From positions 62,001 to 126,000 of the forward strand of contig NZ_JACDXX010000010.1 of assembly GCF_020539525.1 (NCBI RefSeq): a stretch of 64,000 bases of DNA, read 5' to 3'. The DNA is from Pseudogemmobacter faecipullorum (lineage in GTDB: Bacteria; Pseudomonadota; Alphaproteobacteria; Rhodobacterales; Rhodobacteraceae). The translations under genes were made by a program, and so were the position numbers. Shown piece by piece: positions 43,381 to 52,260 of this stretch. The number at the start of each line of letters is the position of its first letter. Positions within the stretch are counted from its first letter, which is position 1. Below the pieces are notes generated by a model that was given only the letters and a program-made list of their open reading frames with translations, was not told where the DNA came from and ran no database searches.

Positions 43381-44355
43381 ATGGCGACAGATCCGGGTGG
43401 ACGCAGCAGGGTGGCGATTCCGGCTGAGTTTGATGATATCGTGATCTGGGCGGCCTGGCTCTATTATGAACAGGGGCTCAATCAGAGCGATATTGCCCAG
43501 ACCATCGGCGTCTCCCGCGCCTCGGTGGTCAATTATCTGCAGGAAGCGCGCGAGCGCGGCGTGGTCAGGATCAGCATGGATCCGGGCGTGATGGCGCAGC
43601 AATCGCTGGCGCGCGGCCTGGCCGGGCGCTTTGGCCTTGCCGAGGCGCTGGTGGTGCCCGTCGCCCCCGGCAGTGACAATCAGCAGCGCCTCGCTGCGCT
43701 TGGCGCGGCAGGCGCGCGTCAGCTCGAGCGGATGCTGACCCCGGGCGAGACGCTTTGCGTCTCCTGGGGCAAGACCGTACTGGCGGTGGCCGATGCGATT
43801 TCGCAGCCGGTTGAGGGGGTGACGGTGGCCCAGGTCACCGGGGCCGCCCCTGGCAACCGCGATTTCTCGGCCGAGCTCTGCACCGCTATTCTGGCGCGCA
43901 ACCTCGGTGCGGTCAGCAAGGTCATGCATGCACCCGCCGTGCTGTCGGATGCGCGGCTCTGTGAGGCCTTGCGGCGCGAGCCGGTGATTTCGCAGCAATT
44001 CGCGCTGATCCGTGCGGCGCAGACCATCCTGTTTGGCATCGGCAGCATGGGGCCCGACAGCACGATGCGCATTGCCGATATTGCCAGCGCCGAAGAGATC
44101 AATGCCTATGCGGCGGCAGGGGCAGAGGCGGTGCTGATCTGCCGCTTCCTTGATGCGGCGGGCCGGCAGGTGCGGCGTGAATTCGATCAGCGCATGATGG
44201 GGATTGAGCTTGATGAGCTGAAAGCCATCCCGCGGCGGATCTGCGTGGCCGGCGGCCTGAGTAAGCTCGGCGCGCTGCGCGCCGCGCTTCAGGCCGGCTA
44301 TATCAGCCATCTGGTCACCGATGTGGAAACCGCCTCAGCCCTGGCTGAGGGCTGA
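43381..44355 (+). CDS. SorC-family sugar-responsive transcriptional regulator
   Basis: A 324-residue SorC/DeoR-superfamily regulator. The N-terminal HTH (about 20-60, QGLNQSDIAQTIGVSRASVVNYLQEAR) is followed by a SugarBindN-type effector domain (about 65-320, with VSWGKTVLAVADAI, GIGSMGPDSTMR and RICVAGGLSKLGALRAALQAGY). SorC proteins bind phosphorylated sugars and act as tetramers. ATG 43381 was taken; ATG 43342 (with GAGGAA upstream) is an alternative. Its recognition helix is close to that of the SorC-DhaK fusion encoded at 50209-52260, suggesting common operators. It is divergent from the aldolase gene. Confidence 0.87.
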   Translation: MATDPGGRSRVAIPAEFDDIVIWAAWLYYEQGLNQSDIAQTIGVSRASVVNYLQEARERGVVRISMDPGVMAQQSLARGLAGRFGLAEALVVPVAPGSDNQQRLAALGAAGARQLERMLTPGETLCVSWGKTVLAVADAISQPVEGVTVAQVTGAAPGNRDFSAELCTAILARNLGAVSKVMHAPAVLSDARLCEALRREPVISQQFALIRAAQTILFGIGSMGPDSTMRIADIASAEEINAYAAAGAEAVLICRFLDAAGRQVRREFDQRMMGIELDELKAIPRRICVAGGLSKLGALRAALQAGYISHLVTDVETASALAEG

Positions 44356-44366
44356 GGCCGCCCGGA

Positions 44367-45311
44367 TCAGGCTTTGATTTTCGCGGTGTTCATGAAATCG
44401 AGCGTATGTTCGAAAGAGCGGATCCCGGCATCCGAGCCAAGGCCGGTGGCGACCAGCGCCGCCGAGGCCTGAGCAAAGTTCAGCGCGGTTTTCAGATCCA
44501 TTTTATGGTGCAAAGCGGTGATGAAACCGGCGTCGAAAGCATCGCCGCAGCCGGTGGTATCGACCACCTCGATCTCAAAGGCGGGCTGGCGCACCACATT
44601 GCCCTGATGGTCCATGAAACAGACCCCTTCGCCCCCCAGGGTGAAGAGGCAGTGTTTCACCCCGCGCGCGAGGAAGAAGCGTCCTGCCGCCTCGACATCC
44701 TCTTCGCCCGAAAGCACCCGGGCCTCTTCGACCGAGGGCATGAAATAATCGATATGCGCGAAGAGCGGTGCCACCAGGCTGATGGTATTCTCATTCGCGC
44801 CGAGCAGATCGAAGGTCACGGTGCGGCCCCGGCGTTTGGCCTCGGCCAGGAGGCGCGCGCTCGGCTCGCCATCCAGCCTGGCCAGCAGGCCGGTGCCGCC
44901 AAGATGGATGATCGGCGGCGCGAGCACCGCATCGAGGCTCTCGGGCAGGATGTCGAAATGATCCGAAGCGCCGCGCTGATGCAGCGCCGGGCGGTCGCCA
45001 TTGCGGCGGATATTGAGGATCGAGGCCGAGGTCGGCACGCCTTTAAGCCGTTGCATCTGCGCCGTATCGACGCCGAAGCGCTGCAAATTCGAAAGGACGA
45101 AATCGGCTTTCTCATCATCGCCCACCGCCCCGACGGCCAGGCAGTTCAGCCCCTGTTTGGCCAGATCGACCACGGTTCCGCCTGCGGTTCCGGCGACGGT
45201 CAGCCGGATTTCCTCGATGAAATCTACATTGCCTCCGGGCGGGATCGCATCGACCGGGCGGCCCAGAACATCAAGAATATAAAGGCCGATGACCGAGACA
45301 TCATGGGTCAT
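44367..45311 (-). CDS. PfkB/ribokinase-family carbohydrate kinase
   Basis: A 314-residue kinase. It has the N-terminal substrate-binding strand region (GTAGGTVVDLAKQGLNCLAVGAVGDD, about residues 39-65) and the C-terminal PfkB signature VVDTTGCGDAFDAGFITAL (about residues 250-268), in which Asp of GCGDAF is the catalytic base. It should phosphorylate the imported sugar or a derived ketose. It is the last gene of the ABC importer operon, 20 bases after a permease gene, and converges on the SorC gene 11 bases away. Confidence 0.87.
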   Translation of the reverse strand: MTHDVSVIGLYILDVLGRPVDAIPPGGNVDFIEEIRLTVAGTAGGTVVDLAKQGLNCLAVGAVGDDEKADFVLSNLQRFGVDTAQMQRLKGVPTSASILNIRRNGDRPALHQRGASDHFDILPESLDAVLAPPIIHLGGTGLLARLDGEPSARLLAEAKRRGRTVTFDLLGANENTISLVAPLFAHIDYFMPSVEEARVLSGEEDVEAAGRFFLARGVKHCLFTLGGEGVCFMDHQGNVVRQPAFEIEVVDTTGCGDAFDAGFITALHHKMDLKTALNFAQASAALVATGLGSDAGIRSFEHTLDFMNTAKIKA

Positions 45312-45331
45312 ATTTAATCCTCCGGTTGGGG

Positions 45332-46342
45332 TCAGCTGCGGCTGCGCAGCGCGAAAATCGTGCCTGCGAGCAGAATGAAAATGCCGATAATGGCGAGCTG
45401 AAGCGTGCTGGGGATGCCGACAAAGACCAGCACATTGCTGACGAGGGTGATCAGCAAGACGCCGAGCAGCGTGCCGGTGACAGTGCCGGAGCCGCCGGTG
45501 ATCCGCGCCCCGCCGAGCACGACAGCGGCGATGATCTCAAGCTCCATCCCGGCGAGGTCGAAAGGATTGGCAAGCCGGTTCGAGGCCACATGAACAATGC
45601 CCGCGATCCCAGCCAGCAGCCCGGCCCAGCCAAAGACAAAAAGACGGATATGCAACAGGTTAAAGCCGAGGCGCGCGGCAATATCGGGATTGCCGCCCGA
45701 GGCGAAGATCGCCCGGCCCATCAGGGTGCGCTCAAGCAAAAACCAGGTGGCAAAGGCCGCCCCCACCAGCACCAGCACGGTGGCGGGCAGGCTGGAGATT
45801 ACCCCGCTCTCGCCGGTCCAGGTCCAGAGCGAGGCCTTGCCAAAGGCCTCCATCGAGGCGGGCAGGTTCATGAACAGCGCGGTGCCGACAAAGGTCAGCA
45901 AAGCCGAGCGGATGATATATTGCGTGCCGATGGTGACGATCAGCGAGGGCGCGCGTAAACTGTGGATCAGCAGGCCGTTGACCACCCCGAAAGCCGCGCC
46001 GCCGAGGCCGGCGAGCGGCAGGATCACCCAGAGCGGCATGGCGGGAAAGACATTATGCACCAGCATGGTCAGCGCATACATGACGAAGGCGGCGATGGCG
46101 GTGAAGGAAACGTCGATCCCGCCCGCGGCCAGCACCACCAGCACCCCCATGGCGAAAATACCACGCACCACCGAGGCGCGCAGGATGTCGAAGACATTGT
46201 TCATCGCGAGGAAATTCGGATTGGCAATTGCCACGCCGAGCACGGTGAGGAGGATCAGCCCGAGGGTGAACAGCTCGGGGCGGCGGCCGGTCAGCGCGCG
46301 CAGGCGCGTGAACAGAGGGATGGGCAGGCTGGTCTCGGTCAT
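45332..46342 (-). CDS. Sugar ABC transporter permease 2 (RbsC/LsrD-type)
   Basis: A 336-residue inner-membrane protein of the BPD_transp_2 family, with about nine to ten helices. Typical segments are NVFDILRASVVRGIFAMGVLVVLAAGGIDVS, FGVVNGLLIHSLRAPSLIVTIGTQYI, and the coupling region AARLGFNLLHIRLFVFGWAGLLAGIAGIV. It pairs with the permease at 49078-50061. Its ATG overlaps the ATPase stop by four bases. Confidence 0.88.
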   Translation of the reverse strand: MTETSLPIPLFTRLRALTGRRPELFTLGLILLTVLGVAIANPNFLAMNNVFDILRASVVRGIFAMGVLVVLAAGGIDVSFTAIAAFVMYALTMLVHNVFPAMPLWVILPLAGLGGAAFGVVNGLLIHSLRAPSLIVTIGTQYIIRSALLTFVGTALFMNLPASMEAFGKASLWTWTGESGVISSLPATVLVLVGAAFATWFLLERTLMGRAIFASGGNPDIAARLGFNLLHIRLFVFGWAGLLAGIAGIVHVASNRLANPFDLAGMELEIIAAVVLGGARITGGSGTVTGTLLGVLLITLVSNVLVFVGIPSTLQLAIIGIFILLAGTIFALRSRS

Positions 46343-47919
46343 GCGGTCACTTCCCGGGCCGGGGCCGCGGCGGATCCGCTGGCCATTGTCTGATAGAGGC
46401 GGTCTTCATCGGTGCTGGCGGCATCATAGCTGGCGGCAATCGCCCCCTGGCGCATCACGAGGATCCGGTCGCAGTTCTGCAGCAGTTCGGGCAGGTCATC
46501 CGAGATGATCAGCACCGCCATCCCCTCGCCCGCGAGGCGCTGGATGATGCGGAAAATGGTATCTTTTGAGCCGACATCGACGCCGACCGTGGGGCCGTGC
46601 AGGATCAGCAGGCGCGGATTGATGGTGAGCCAGCGCCCGATCAGCACGCGCTGCTGATTGCCGCCCGAAAGCGACTGGACCGGGGCCCCGACATCGGGGG
46701 CGACGACCTGCAGCCCGGCGATCTGCGCTTCGGCAAGGGCGCGGGCGCGGCGCGGGCTGATCATGCCAAAGGTATTTTTCAGCCGGTCGAGCACCGGCAA
46801 AGTGACATTTTCGCGGATCGGTTTTTCGAGGAACAGCCCCTCGGTCAGCCGGTCCTCGGGGACATAGCCGATGCCGGCGGCAATCGCCTCGCCGGGCGTT
46901 TTCGGCCAGATGGTCTGGCCGTCGAGCTCTATCCGGCCGCTTGCGGCGGGGCGGACCCCGGCAAGGGCGAGGGCCAGCTCATTGCGGCCGGAATCGAGCA
47001 GGCCGGTTACGCCGAGGATCTCGCCGGCGGCAAGGCTGAGCGAGAGATCGTGGAAAGCGCGGGGCTGGCTGAGGCCGGACACCTCGAGCAGCGGTGCGCC
47101 GGTGACAGAACCGGTGCGGTAGCGCGCCTCGGAGATTTCGCGCCCGGTCATCAGCTGGCTGATTGCGGCTTTGGAGGTGGTGGCGACGGGACGGTGGGCA
47201 ACAATCTCCCCATCGCGCATGATGATCGCCTCGCCGCCGAGTGATTTCACCTCATCAAGCTTATGGGTGACGAAAAGCACGGTGACGCCCTGATCGAGCA
47301 GGCGGCGTACCACCAGGAGCAGGTTCTCGACCTCCTGGCGGGTCAAAGCGGTGGTCGGCTCATCCATGATGACGAGGCGGGCCCTGGCGGCAATGGCGCG
47401 GGCAATCGCCACCAGCTGCCGGCTGGCCAGCGGCAGGCTGTCGGTGCGCCGGGTCAGAAAAGCCATATCGCCGGGCAGATGCACCTGTTTCAGCGCCTGC
47501 GCGGCCGTGTCGAACAAAGCGGCGCGTTGCAGCCGCCGGGCCAGACGCCCGCCCGCCGCCACCAGCTGACCGGTCAGCGCGACATTCTCGGCCACCGAGA
47601 GATTGGGCAGCAGCGAGAGGTCCTGGTAGACGGTTTCGATCCCGGCTTTCAGCGCGCCGATCGCGCCCAGATCCCCGGCGAGGGTGCCGGTGGGCATTCC
47701 GTCGATCAGGATCTGGCCCGCGCTTGCCAGCTGCGCCCCCGAGACGATCTTGATCAGCGTGGATTTCCCGCAGCCATTCTCGCCCATCAGATGATAGATC
47801 TGCCCGGCCTCAAGCGTCAGGCTGACATCTTTCAGCGCCTGCACGCCGCCAAAGCTTTTGCGCAGGTTGCGGATTTCGAGAAAGGGCGGCGGGGCGGGGG
47901 TGGCGGGTTGCGAGAGCAT
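46339..47919 (-). CDS. Sugar ABC transporter ATP-binding protein (RbsA/LsrA-type, two ABC domains)
   Basis: A 526-residue duplicated ATPase. The first ABC half has Walker A GENGCGKSTLIK (about residues 44-55), LPLASRQLVAIARAI and LVIMDEPTTALT. The second half has the degenerate glycine loop GLLDSGRNELALAL, signature LSGGNQQRVLIGRWL and LLILHGPTVGVDVGSK, where the Walker B acidic pair is altered (HGP in place of DEP). A weak second site is common in this family. ATG 47919 was chosen; the frame extends upstream into non-coding sequence. Confidence 0.9.
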   Translation of the reverse strand: MLSQPATPAPPPFLEIRNLRKSFGGVQALKDVSLTLEAGQIYHLMGENGCGKSTLIKIVSGAQLASAGQILIDGMPTGTLAGDLGAIGALKAGIETVYQDLSLLPNLSVAENVALTGQLVAAGGRLARRLQRAALFDTAAQALKQVHLPGDMAFLTRRTDSLPLASRQLVAIARAIAARARLVIMDEPTTALTRQEVENLLLVVRRLLDQGVTVLFVTHKLDEVKSLGGEAIIMRDGEIVAHRPVATTSKAAISQLMTGREISEARYRTGSVTGAPLLEVSGLSQPRAFHDLSLSLAAGEILGVTGLLDSGRNELALALAGVRPAASGRIELDGQTIWPKTPGEAIAAGIGYVPEDRLTEGLFLEKPIRENVTLPVLDRLKNTFGMISPRRARALAEAQIAGLQVVAPDVGAPVQSLSGGNQQRVLIGRWLTINPRLLILHGPTVGVDVGSKDTIFRIIQRLAGEGMAVLIISDDLPELLQNCDRILVMRQGAIAASYDAASTDEDRLYQTMASGSAAAPAREVTA

Positions 47920-47947
47920 CACGGAAATCCTGTGATCCTGGAAAAAC

Positions 47948-47975
47948 GGGAAGGCGCAGAGAGGCGCGCCTTCCC
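47948..47975 (-). other. Intercistronic hairpin after the sugar-binding-protein gene
   Basis: A perfect 10-base stem GGGAAGGCGC/GCGCCTTCCC (47948-47957, 47966-47975) with an 8-base loop lies 23 bases beyond the binding-protein stop. No T-run follows. It is likely to protect the upstream message and favour binding-protein synthesis. Confidence 0.55.
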
Positions 47976-47998
47976 CGGAAAGCTGCAGTGGTGCTGGC

Positions 47999-49000
47999 TC
48001 AGAACGGGTAGTCTTTATAGCCGTCTTTGCCGACCTCAACCCAGGCCTGGCCCTGGATGATGATGCCATTGCCCGGGCCTTTGCTGACCTTGACGGCAGT
48101 ATAGCCCGGCACGCCGAGATCGGCGCCATCGGCGATTTCCTCGCCGTTGAGCACTTTTTCAGCCACGACGTTCATCACGAAGCCCGCGTCTTTCGGATCC
48201 CAGAAATAGATCTGATTGACCGCGCCCGATTCCAGATAGGGGCCGGTGTCTTTCGGCAGGCCGAGGCCATAGACGCAGACTTTGCCGATCAGGCCCGCCT
48301 CTTCGACGGCGCGGCCAATGCCGATCACATCAATGGCGGAAGAGCCCTGGAAGCCCTTGATATCGGGATAGGCGCGCAGGATTTCCTTGGCCTTTTCATA
48401 GGCTTTATTCGCGTCATTGAAGGATTCGTTCTTGGCCGCGACCAGTTCCATCCCCGGGTGATTTGCCGCCGCGCTTTCGGCGCCGGCATCGGCCCAGATC
48501 ACATGGGTCAGGCTGCCGAGGGAACCGACGAAGCTGGTCCATTTGCCCTCACCGCCCATGCAGCCGGCGAGGCCCTCGTTGATTTTGCGGCCGAAGGCAG
48601 CATTGTCAAAGGCCTCGATATCGACATCGGCATTGACGATGCTGTCACCTTCATGGGCGATGACCTTGATGCCACGGCTCTGCGCCCGGCGCAGCACGCC
48701 TTCGAGCGCCGAAGGGTCCATCGGGACAACCGCGATGGCCGAGACGCCTTTTGCCACCAGATCCTCGATGATACGGGCCTGCTGCGCGGCATCGGCCTGA
48801 GCCGGGCCGACCTGAACTGCGTCGATATTCTCGCGCGCGGCATCAAAGGCTTTCACGCCCTCATCCATCCGCACGAACCAGCCTTCACCGGTGATTTTCA
48901 CCACGGTGGTGATGGATTGTTTGTCCTGAGCCATGGCCGCACCTGCGATCATCGCCCCGGCGATCATGGCGCTTCCCGCCAGTTTCGCGATCAGTTTCAT
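47999..49000 (-). CDS. Sugar-binding periplasmic protein (RbsB/LsrB/RhaS-like)
   Basis: A 333-residue type I periplasmic binding protein with a signal peptide (about residues 1-24, ending AAMAQ). The fold is recognisable from TTVVKITGEGWFVRMDEGVKAFD, VVPMDPSALEGVLRRAQSRGIKVIAHEGDS, and a C-terminal IYFWDPKDAGFVMNVVAEKVLNGE. It resembles the autoinducer-2/rhamnose-binding subgroup. The Asp-Gln and Pro-x-Ala contacts that LsrB uses for AI-2 do not appear at the matching positions (LTHVIWAD, GSSAIDV), so a sugar ligand is more likely. Confidence 0.85.
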   Translation of the reverse strand: MKLIAKLAGSAMIAGAMIAGAAMAQDKQSITTVVKITGEGWFVRMDEGVKAFDAARENIDAVQVGPAQADAAQQARIIEDLVAKGVSAIAVVPMDPSALEGVLRRAQSRGIKVIAHEGDSIVNADVDIEAFDNAAFGRKINEGLAGCMGGEGKWTSFVGSLGSLTHVIWADAGAESAAANHPGMELVAAKNESFNDANKAYEKAKEILRAYPDIKGFQGSSAIDVIGIGRAVEEAGLIGKVCVYGLGLPKDTGPYLESGAVNQIYFWDPKDAGFVMNVVAEKVLNGEEIADGADLGVPGYTAVKVSKGPGNGIIIQGQAWVEVGKDGYKDYPF

Positions 49001-49077
49001 GGGTTTTTCCTCCTCCAGGGGTCAGGGACATTTATCAGCGCGCGCCTCTCCCGCCCTGAGGGGGAGGCGGCTTGGTC

Positions 49078-50061
49078 TCATCGCATGGGTCTGAGCCAGA
49101 GCGAGAGGTTCACCCGCGCCGAGGCCAGCAAAGCGAGGAGCAGAACCCCCCAGGCCAGGTCGCGGAAGAAATTGGATATGCCGAGGAAGTTGAACAGGCT
49201 CGACAGGATCTGCAAAGCGGTGGCGGCGAGCAGGACGCAGAGGATCCGGCCATAGCCGCCCTCGGGTTTTACCCCGCCGAGGACAGCGATCAGAATGGCG
49301 ATCAGCACATAAGAGCTGCCGTAATCCCATTTGACCGAGCCGGCGCGCGCGGCAATGACCACGCCTGCGACCGAGGCCAGCAACCCGCAGATCGTATAGG
49401 TCAGCACGATCATCCGCCGCACCGGCACGCCGCCATAGCGCGCGGCTTTCTCATTGGAGCCGAGCAGCATCAGCCTGACGCCAAAGGGGGTGCAGCGCAG
49501 CAGATAGCCAAGCGCTCCGGCGATGATGACGAACAGCGCAAAGCACAAAGGGACGCCCAGCACCGGCAGATTGCCGAAATCATCGAGCGGCGGGATATAG
49601 CCAAGGCTGACCGAAGAGCCATTGGTCAGCCAGACCGCGATGCCGGTGAACAGGAGTTGCGTGCCCAGTGTGGCGATCAGCGGCGTCAGCCCGGTGAAAG
49701 CGATCATAAAGCCGTTCAGCAGCCCGCCGGTCAGGCCAACGCAAAGCGCAATGGCCGCGAAGCTCCAGGAAAAGGCCATGGGGGCCGCGGCCGGGGCGAT
49801 CAGCTGGCTGGCGATCAGAAAGGCGGTGATGCCCGAGAGATTGGCCAGAGCAATGCCCGAGAGATCAATGCCGCCATTGCCGGAGATCATCGCCAGAGCC
49901 ACTCCGAGCGCCAGCAGACCGAGTTCAGGCACCTGCGAGGCCATGATCTGCAGATTATAGCTGTCGAGGAAATTTGCCCCGGCAATCCAGCCGCCGGTCA
50001 GCAGCACGATGATATTGATAAGCGCCAGAAAAACGGTCTGGCGGTCGAGATTGCGGATCAC
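49078..50061 (-). CDS. Sugar ABC transporter permease 1 (RbsC/LsrC-type)
   Basis: A 327-residue inner-membrane permease of the BPD_transp_2 family. GTG 50061 was chosen because a strong GGGAGG site lies seven bases upstream and the first helix (TVFLALINIIVLLTGG) follows at once; a longer frame would begin with an arginine-rich non-coding-like stretch. Typical motifs are ALGVALAMISGNGGIDLSGIALANL and LLNGFMIAFTGLTPLIATLGTQLLFTG. It is first in the permease/binding-protein/ATPase/permease/kinase run and has its own operator pair upstream. Confidence 0.86.
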   Translation of the reverse strand: MIRNLDRQTVFLALINIIVLLTGGWIAGANFLDSYNLQIMASQVPELGLLALGVALAMISGNGGIDLSGIALANLSGITAFLIASQLIAPAAAPMAFSWSFAAIALCVGLTGGLLNGFMIAFTGLTPLIATLGTQLLFTGIAVWLTNGSSVSLGYIPPLDDFGNLPVLGVPLCFALFVIIAGALGYLLRCTPFGVRLMLLGSNEKAARYGGVPVRRMIVLTYTICGLLASVAGVVIAARAGSVKWDYGSSYVLIAILIAVLGGVKPEGGYGRILCVLLAATALQILSSLFNFLGISNFFRDLAWGVLLLALLASARVNLSLWLRPMR

Positions 50062-50127
50062 GGTCTTCCTCCCCCCGAAAGCACGGCCGGTGACGCCTCC
50101 GGGCGCTCTGCCTCTCTGCTGTCGTTC

Positions 50128-50159
50128 TGTATATCGACACGGCTGCCTGACAAATGTCA
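50128..50159. promoter_or_regulatory. Paired SorC-type operator before the importer genes
   Basis: TGACAAATGTCA (50148-50159, perfect palindrome) with a weaker TGTATATCGACA (50128-50139) starting 20 bases away. It lies in the gap between the SorC-DhaK gene and the first permease. Confidence 0.55.
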
Positions 50160-50208
50160 ATAGCGCCTGGCGGATGTAATCAAAGCCTTTGGTCTCGCCG
50201 GGGAGGGA

Positions 50209-52260
50209 TTATTTCACCGGCGGGCTGATCTGCAGCGCCGGGGTGGTGCAGGGATGGTCGAGCAGCGCCGCCAGATCGTCATCGAGATGCAGCAGCGAGA
50301 GCGAGACCCCCTCCATATCCAGCGAGGTGTAATAGGGGCCGACCAGCGAATGGCTGACGCTGACACCATGCGCTTTCAGCCGCTGCCGGATGCGGCGGTT
50401 CAGGATGTAAAGCTCCATCGCCGGGGTGGCACCGAGCGAATTGACCAGCACCGCCACCCGGTCGCCGCGCGCCGGGGCCATTTCGGCCAGGATGCGGTCG
50501 AGCAGCAGATCGGCGGCATCATCGGCCGGGACCATGGCATGGCGCATCTCGCCCGGCTCGCCATGCACGCCGACGCCGATTTCCATCTCACCGGGGCCGA
50601 GGCTGTAGCCGGGGCGGGAGCTGTCGGGCAGGCGGGCGGGCTCCAGTGCCAGGCCCATTGTATAGACCCGGGAAGCGGCGCGGCGCGCCAGAGCCTCGCA
50701 GGTCTCGAGCGAGGCGCCCTGATCGGCGGCGGCGCCGGCGATGCGGAAGACGAAGACATTGCCCGCGACGCCGCGGCGCGAGGCGCGGCTGTCGGGCGAG
50801 GAAGAGGCGATATCATCACAGGTGACGATCTGGCGCACCGCGATGCCCTCGGCCTCGGCCATTTCCCGGGCCATGTCGAAATTCATCACATCGCCCGAGA
50901 AATTGCCGTAAATATAGAGCAGACCCGCGCCGCCATGCACCGCCCGGCTGGCAGCCAGGATCGGCCCGGGCGGCGGCGCGGCGAAGATATTGCCGATCAC
51001 GGCGGCATCGGCGCAGCCCCGGCCGACATAGCCCCAGAAGCCAGGCTCATGCCCGGCGCCACCACCAATGACGATGCCGACCTTGCCCGGGCGCGGGCCC
51101 TGTTGCGCCATTACCGCCCGTCCGGTGCCGGGGACGGGGGCGATCAGATTTTCATGGGCCAGAAGCGCCCCGGCCAGGCTTTCATCCACCGCATCCCTGG
51201 CGGCATTGATCAGCTTTTTGCCATAGCCGCGCGCGGCGGCGGGGCTGACGGGATCGGGGCTGTTGCGGCGCGGGCTTTCCTGCCAGCCATCGGCGGTGAG
51301 CACGCCGCGCGCGGTGGCGGCATCGGTGATCAGCACATCAATATAGCCGCCGCGCAGCGCCGCCAGGATCGCCGCCACCTTATCCATGCCGCCGGCCACG
51401 GCGATTTTCTGCGAGATCGCCCGCAGCCCCGCCAGATCAAGGCCGATGGTGCGGTCATTGACCGGGCCGCTGACCAGCTCGCCGCGGGCCGAGATAAACC
51501 GGCCGAGCAGGCTGCCGACCGCGTCCTGATAATGGCTGCGCTGGTCGATCCCCTCGAGGAAGCCCGAGCTGTGGATGGTGCTTTCGGGCCGCATCGAGGA
51601 GATGCCCATGACGATGCGGCTGGCCTCGCCCAGCACCTGCAGCTGCTCGGCGAGCACCGGCTCCTGCATCAGCAGATCGCGCACCGCGGGCGAGGAGACG
51701 ATGGCGGGCACGGCAAGCGGGATCCAGCGCGCGCCAAGCGCCGAAGCGAGGCGCGAGGCGCAGGCCTCGGGCGTCCAGGGGATGCGGGCGGTGGTCGAGC
51801 CGGTGGCCTGAACCACGCGGATATCGGCAAGGCCGGGATGATGCAGCGCATCGGCCAGGGCCAGCACCGTGCGCCCCCAGGTGACGGCCAGGGTATCGCC
51901 CGGGCGCACCAGACGTTTCAGCGCCATGGCTCCGGCCTGGCCGAGGCGCTCAATCAACGGCATGGCCCCGCCTTCTGAGGGGATGACGAGGCAGTCCTGC
52001 AGGCCGAAATGCTCTTTCAGCGCCCGCGACAAAGCCACGGCGCGGAATTTCTCGGGCTGGATCTCGATATTGACCAGGCCGCGCGCCCGGGCATCGGCCA
52101 GCCAGGTGTTCACCGAAGCGCGCGACAGCCCCATTTTCTGGGCGATCTCGCCCTGGGTCAGCCCGTCCTCATAATAAAGCCAGGCGGCCCAGAGCAGGGC
52201 ATCATCGCCAAAACGCATCGGCATTTCTGCCAGAAGTCCGCTGTCGGGGCGCGCCGCCAT
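50209..52260 (-). CDS. Fusion of a SorC transcriptional regulator and a dihydroxyacetone kinase DhaK subunit
   Basis: A 683-residue two-function protein. Residues 1-320 are a full SorC regulator: HTH at about 32-60 (DGLTQGEIAQKMGLSRASVNTWLADAR) and an effector domain with VTWGRTVLALADAL, GISSMRPESTI and IAVAGGMDKVAAILAALRGGY. After a 25-residue Ser/Pro linker, residues 346-683 are DhaK: GKVGIVIGGGAGHEPGFWGYVGRG, GNFSGDVMNFDMA, and His566 in VGVHGEPG, the residue that binds the ketone covalently in DhaK. Its ATG shares a base with the dhaL stop (TGATG), so kinase halves are made together. The kinase substrate is a short ketose such as dihydroxyacetone or erythrulose (family inference). Direct feedback from substrate binding to transcription is plausible. 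Confidence 0.88.
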   Translation of the reverse strand: MAARPDSGLLAEMPMRFGDDALLWAAWLYYEDGLTQGEIAQKMGLSRASVNTWLADARARGLVNIEIQPEKFRAVALSRALKEHFGLQDCLVIPSEGGAMPLIERLGQAGAMALKRLVRPGDTLAVTWGRTVLALADALHHPGLADIRVVQATGSTTARIPWTPEACASRLASALGARWIPLAVPAIVSSPAVRDLLMQEPVLAEQLQVLGEASRIVMGISSMRPESTIHSSGFLEGIDQRSHYQDAVGSLLGRFISARGELVSGPVNDRTIGLDLAGLRAISQKIAVAGGMDKVAAILAALRGGYIDVLITDAATARGVLTADGWQESPRRNSPDPVSPAAARGYGKKLINAARDAVDESLAGALLAHENLIAPVPGTGRAVMAQQGPRPGKVGIVIGGGAGHEPGFWGYVGRGCADAAVIGNIFAAPPPGPILAASRAVHGGAGLLYIYGNFSGDVMNFDMAREMAEAEGIAVRQIVTCDDIASSSPDSRASRRGVAGNVFVFRIAGAAADQGASLETCEALARRAASRVYTMGLALEPARLPDSSRPGYSLGPGEMEIGVGVHGEPGEMRHAMVPADDAADLLLDRILAEMAPARGDRVAVLVNSLGATPAMELYILNRRIRQRLKAHGVSVSHSLVGPYYTSLDMEGVSLSLLHLDDDLAALLDHPCTTPALQISPPVK

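Noticed and set aside
45332-49000. An autoinducer-2 (Lsr) uptake system
   Set aside because: Two permeases, an ATPase, a LsrB-like binding protein and SorC regulators resemble lsr, but LsrF, LsrG and an LsrK-type FGGY kinase are missing, and the binding protein lacks the AI-2 contacts seen in LsrB.
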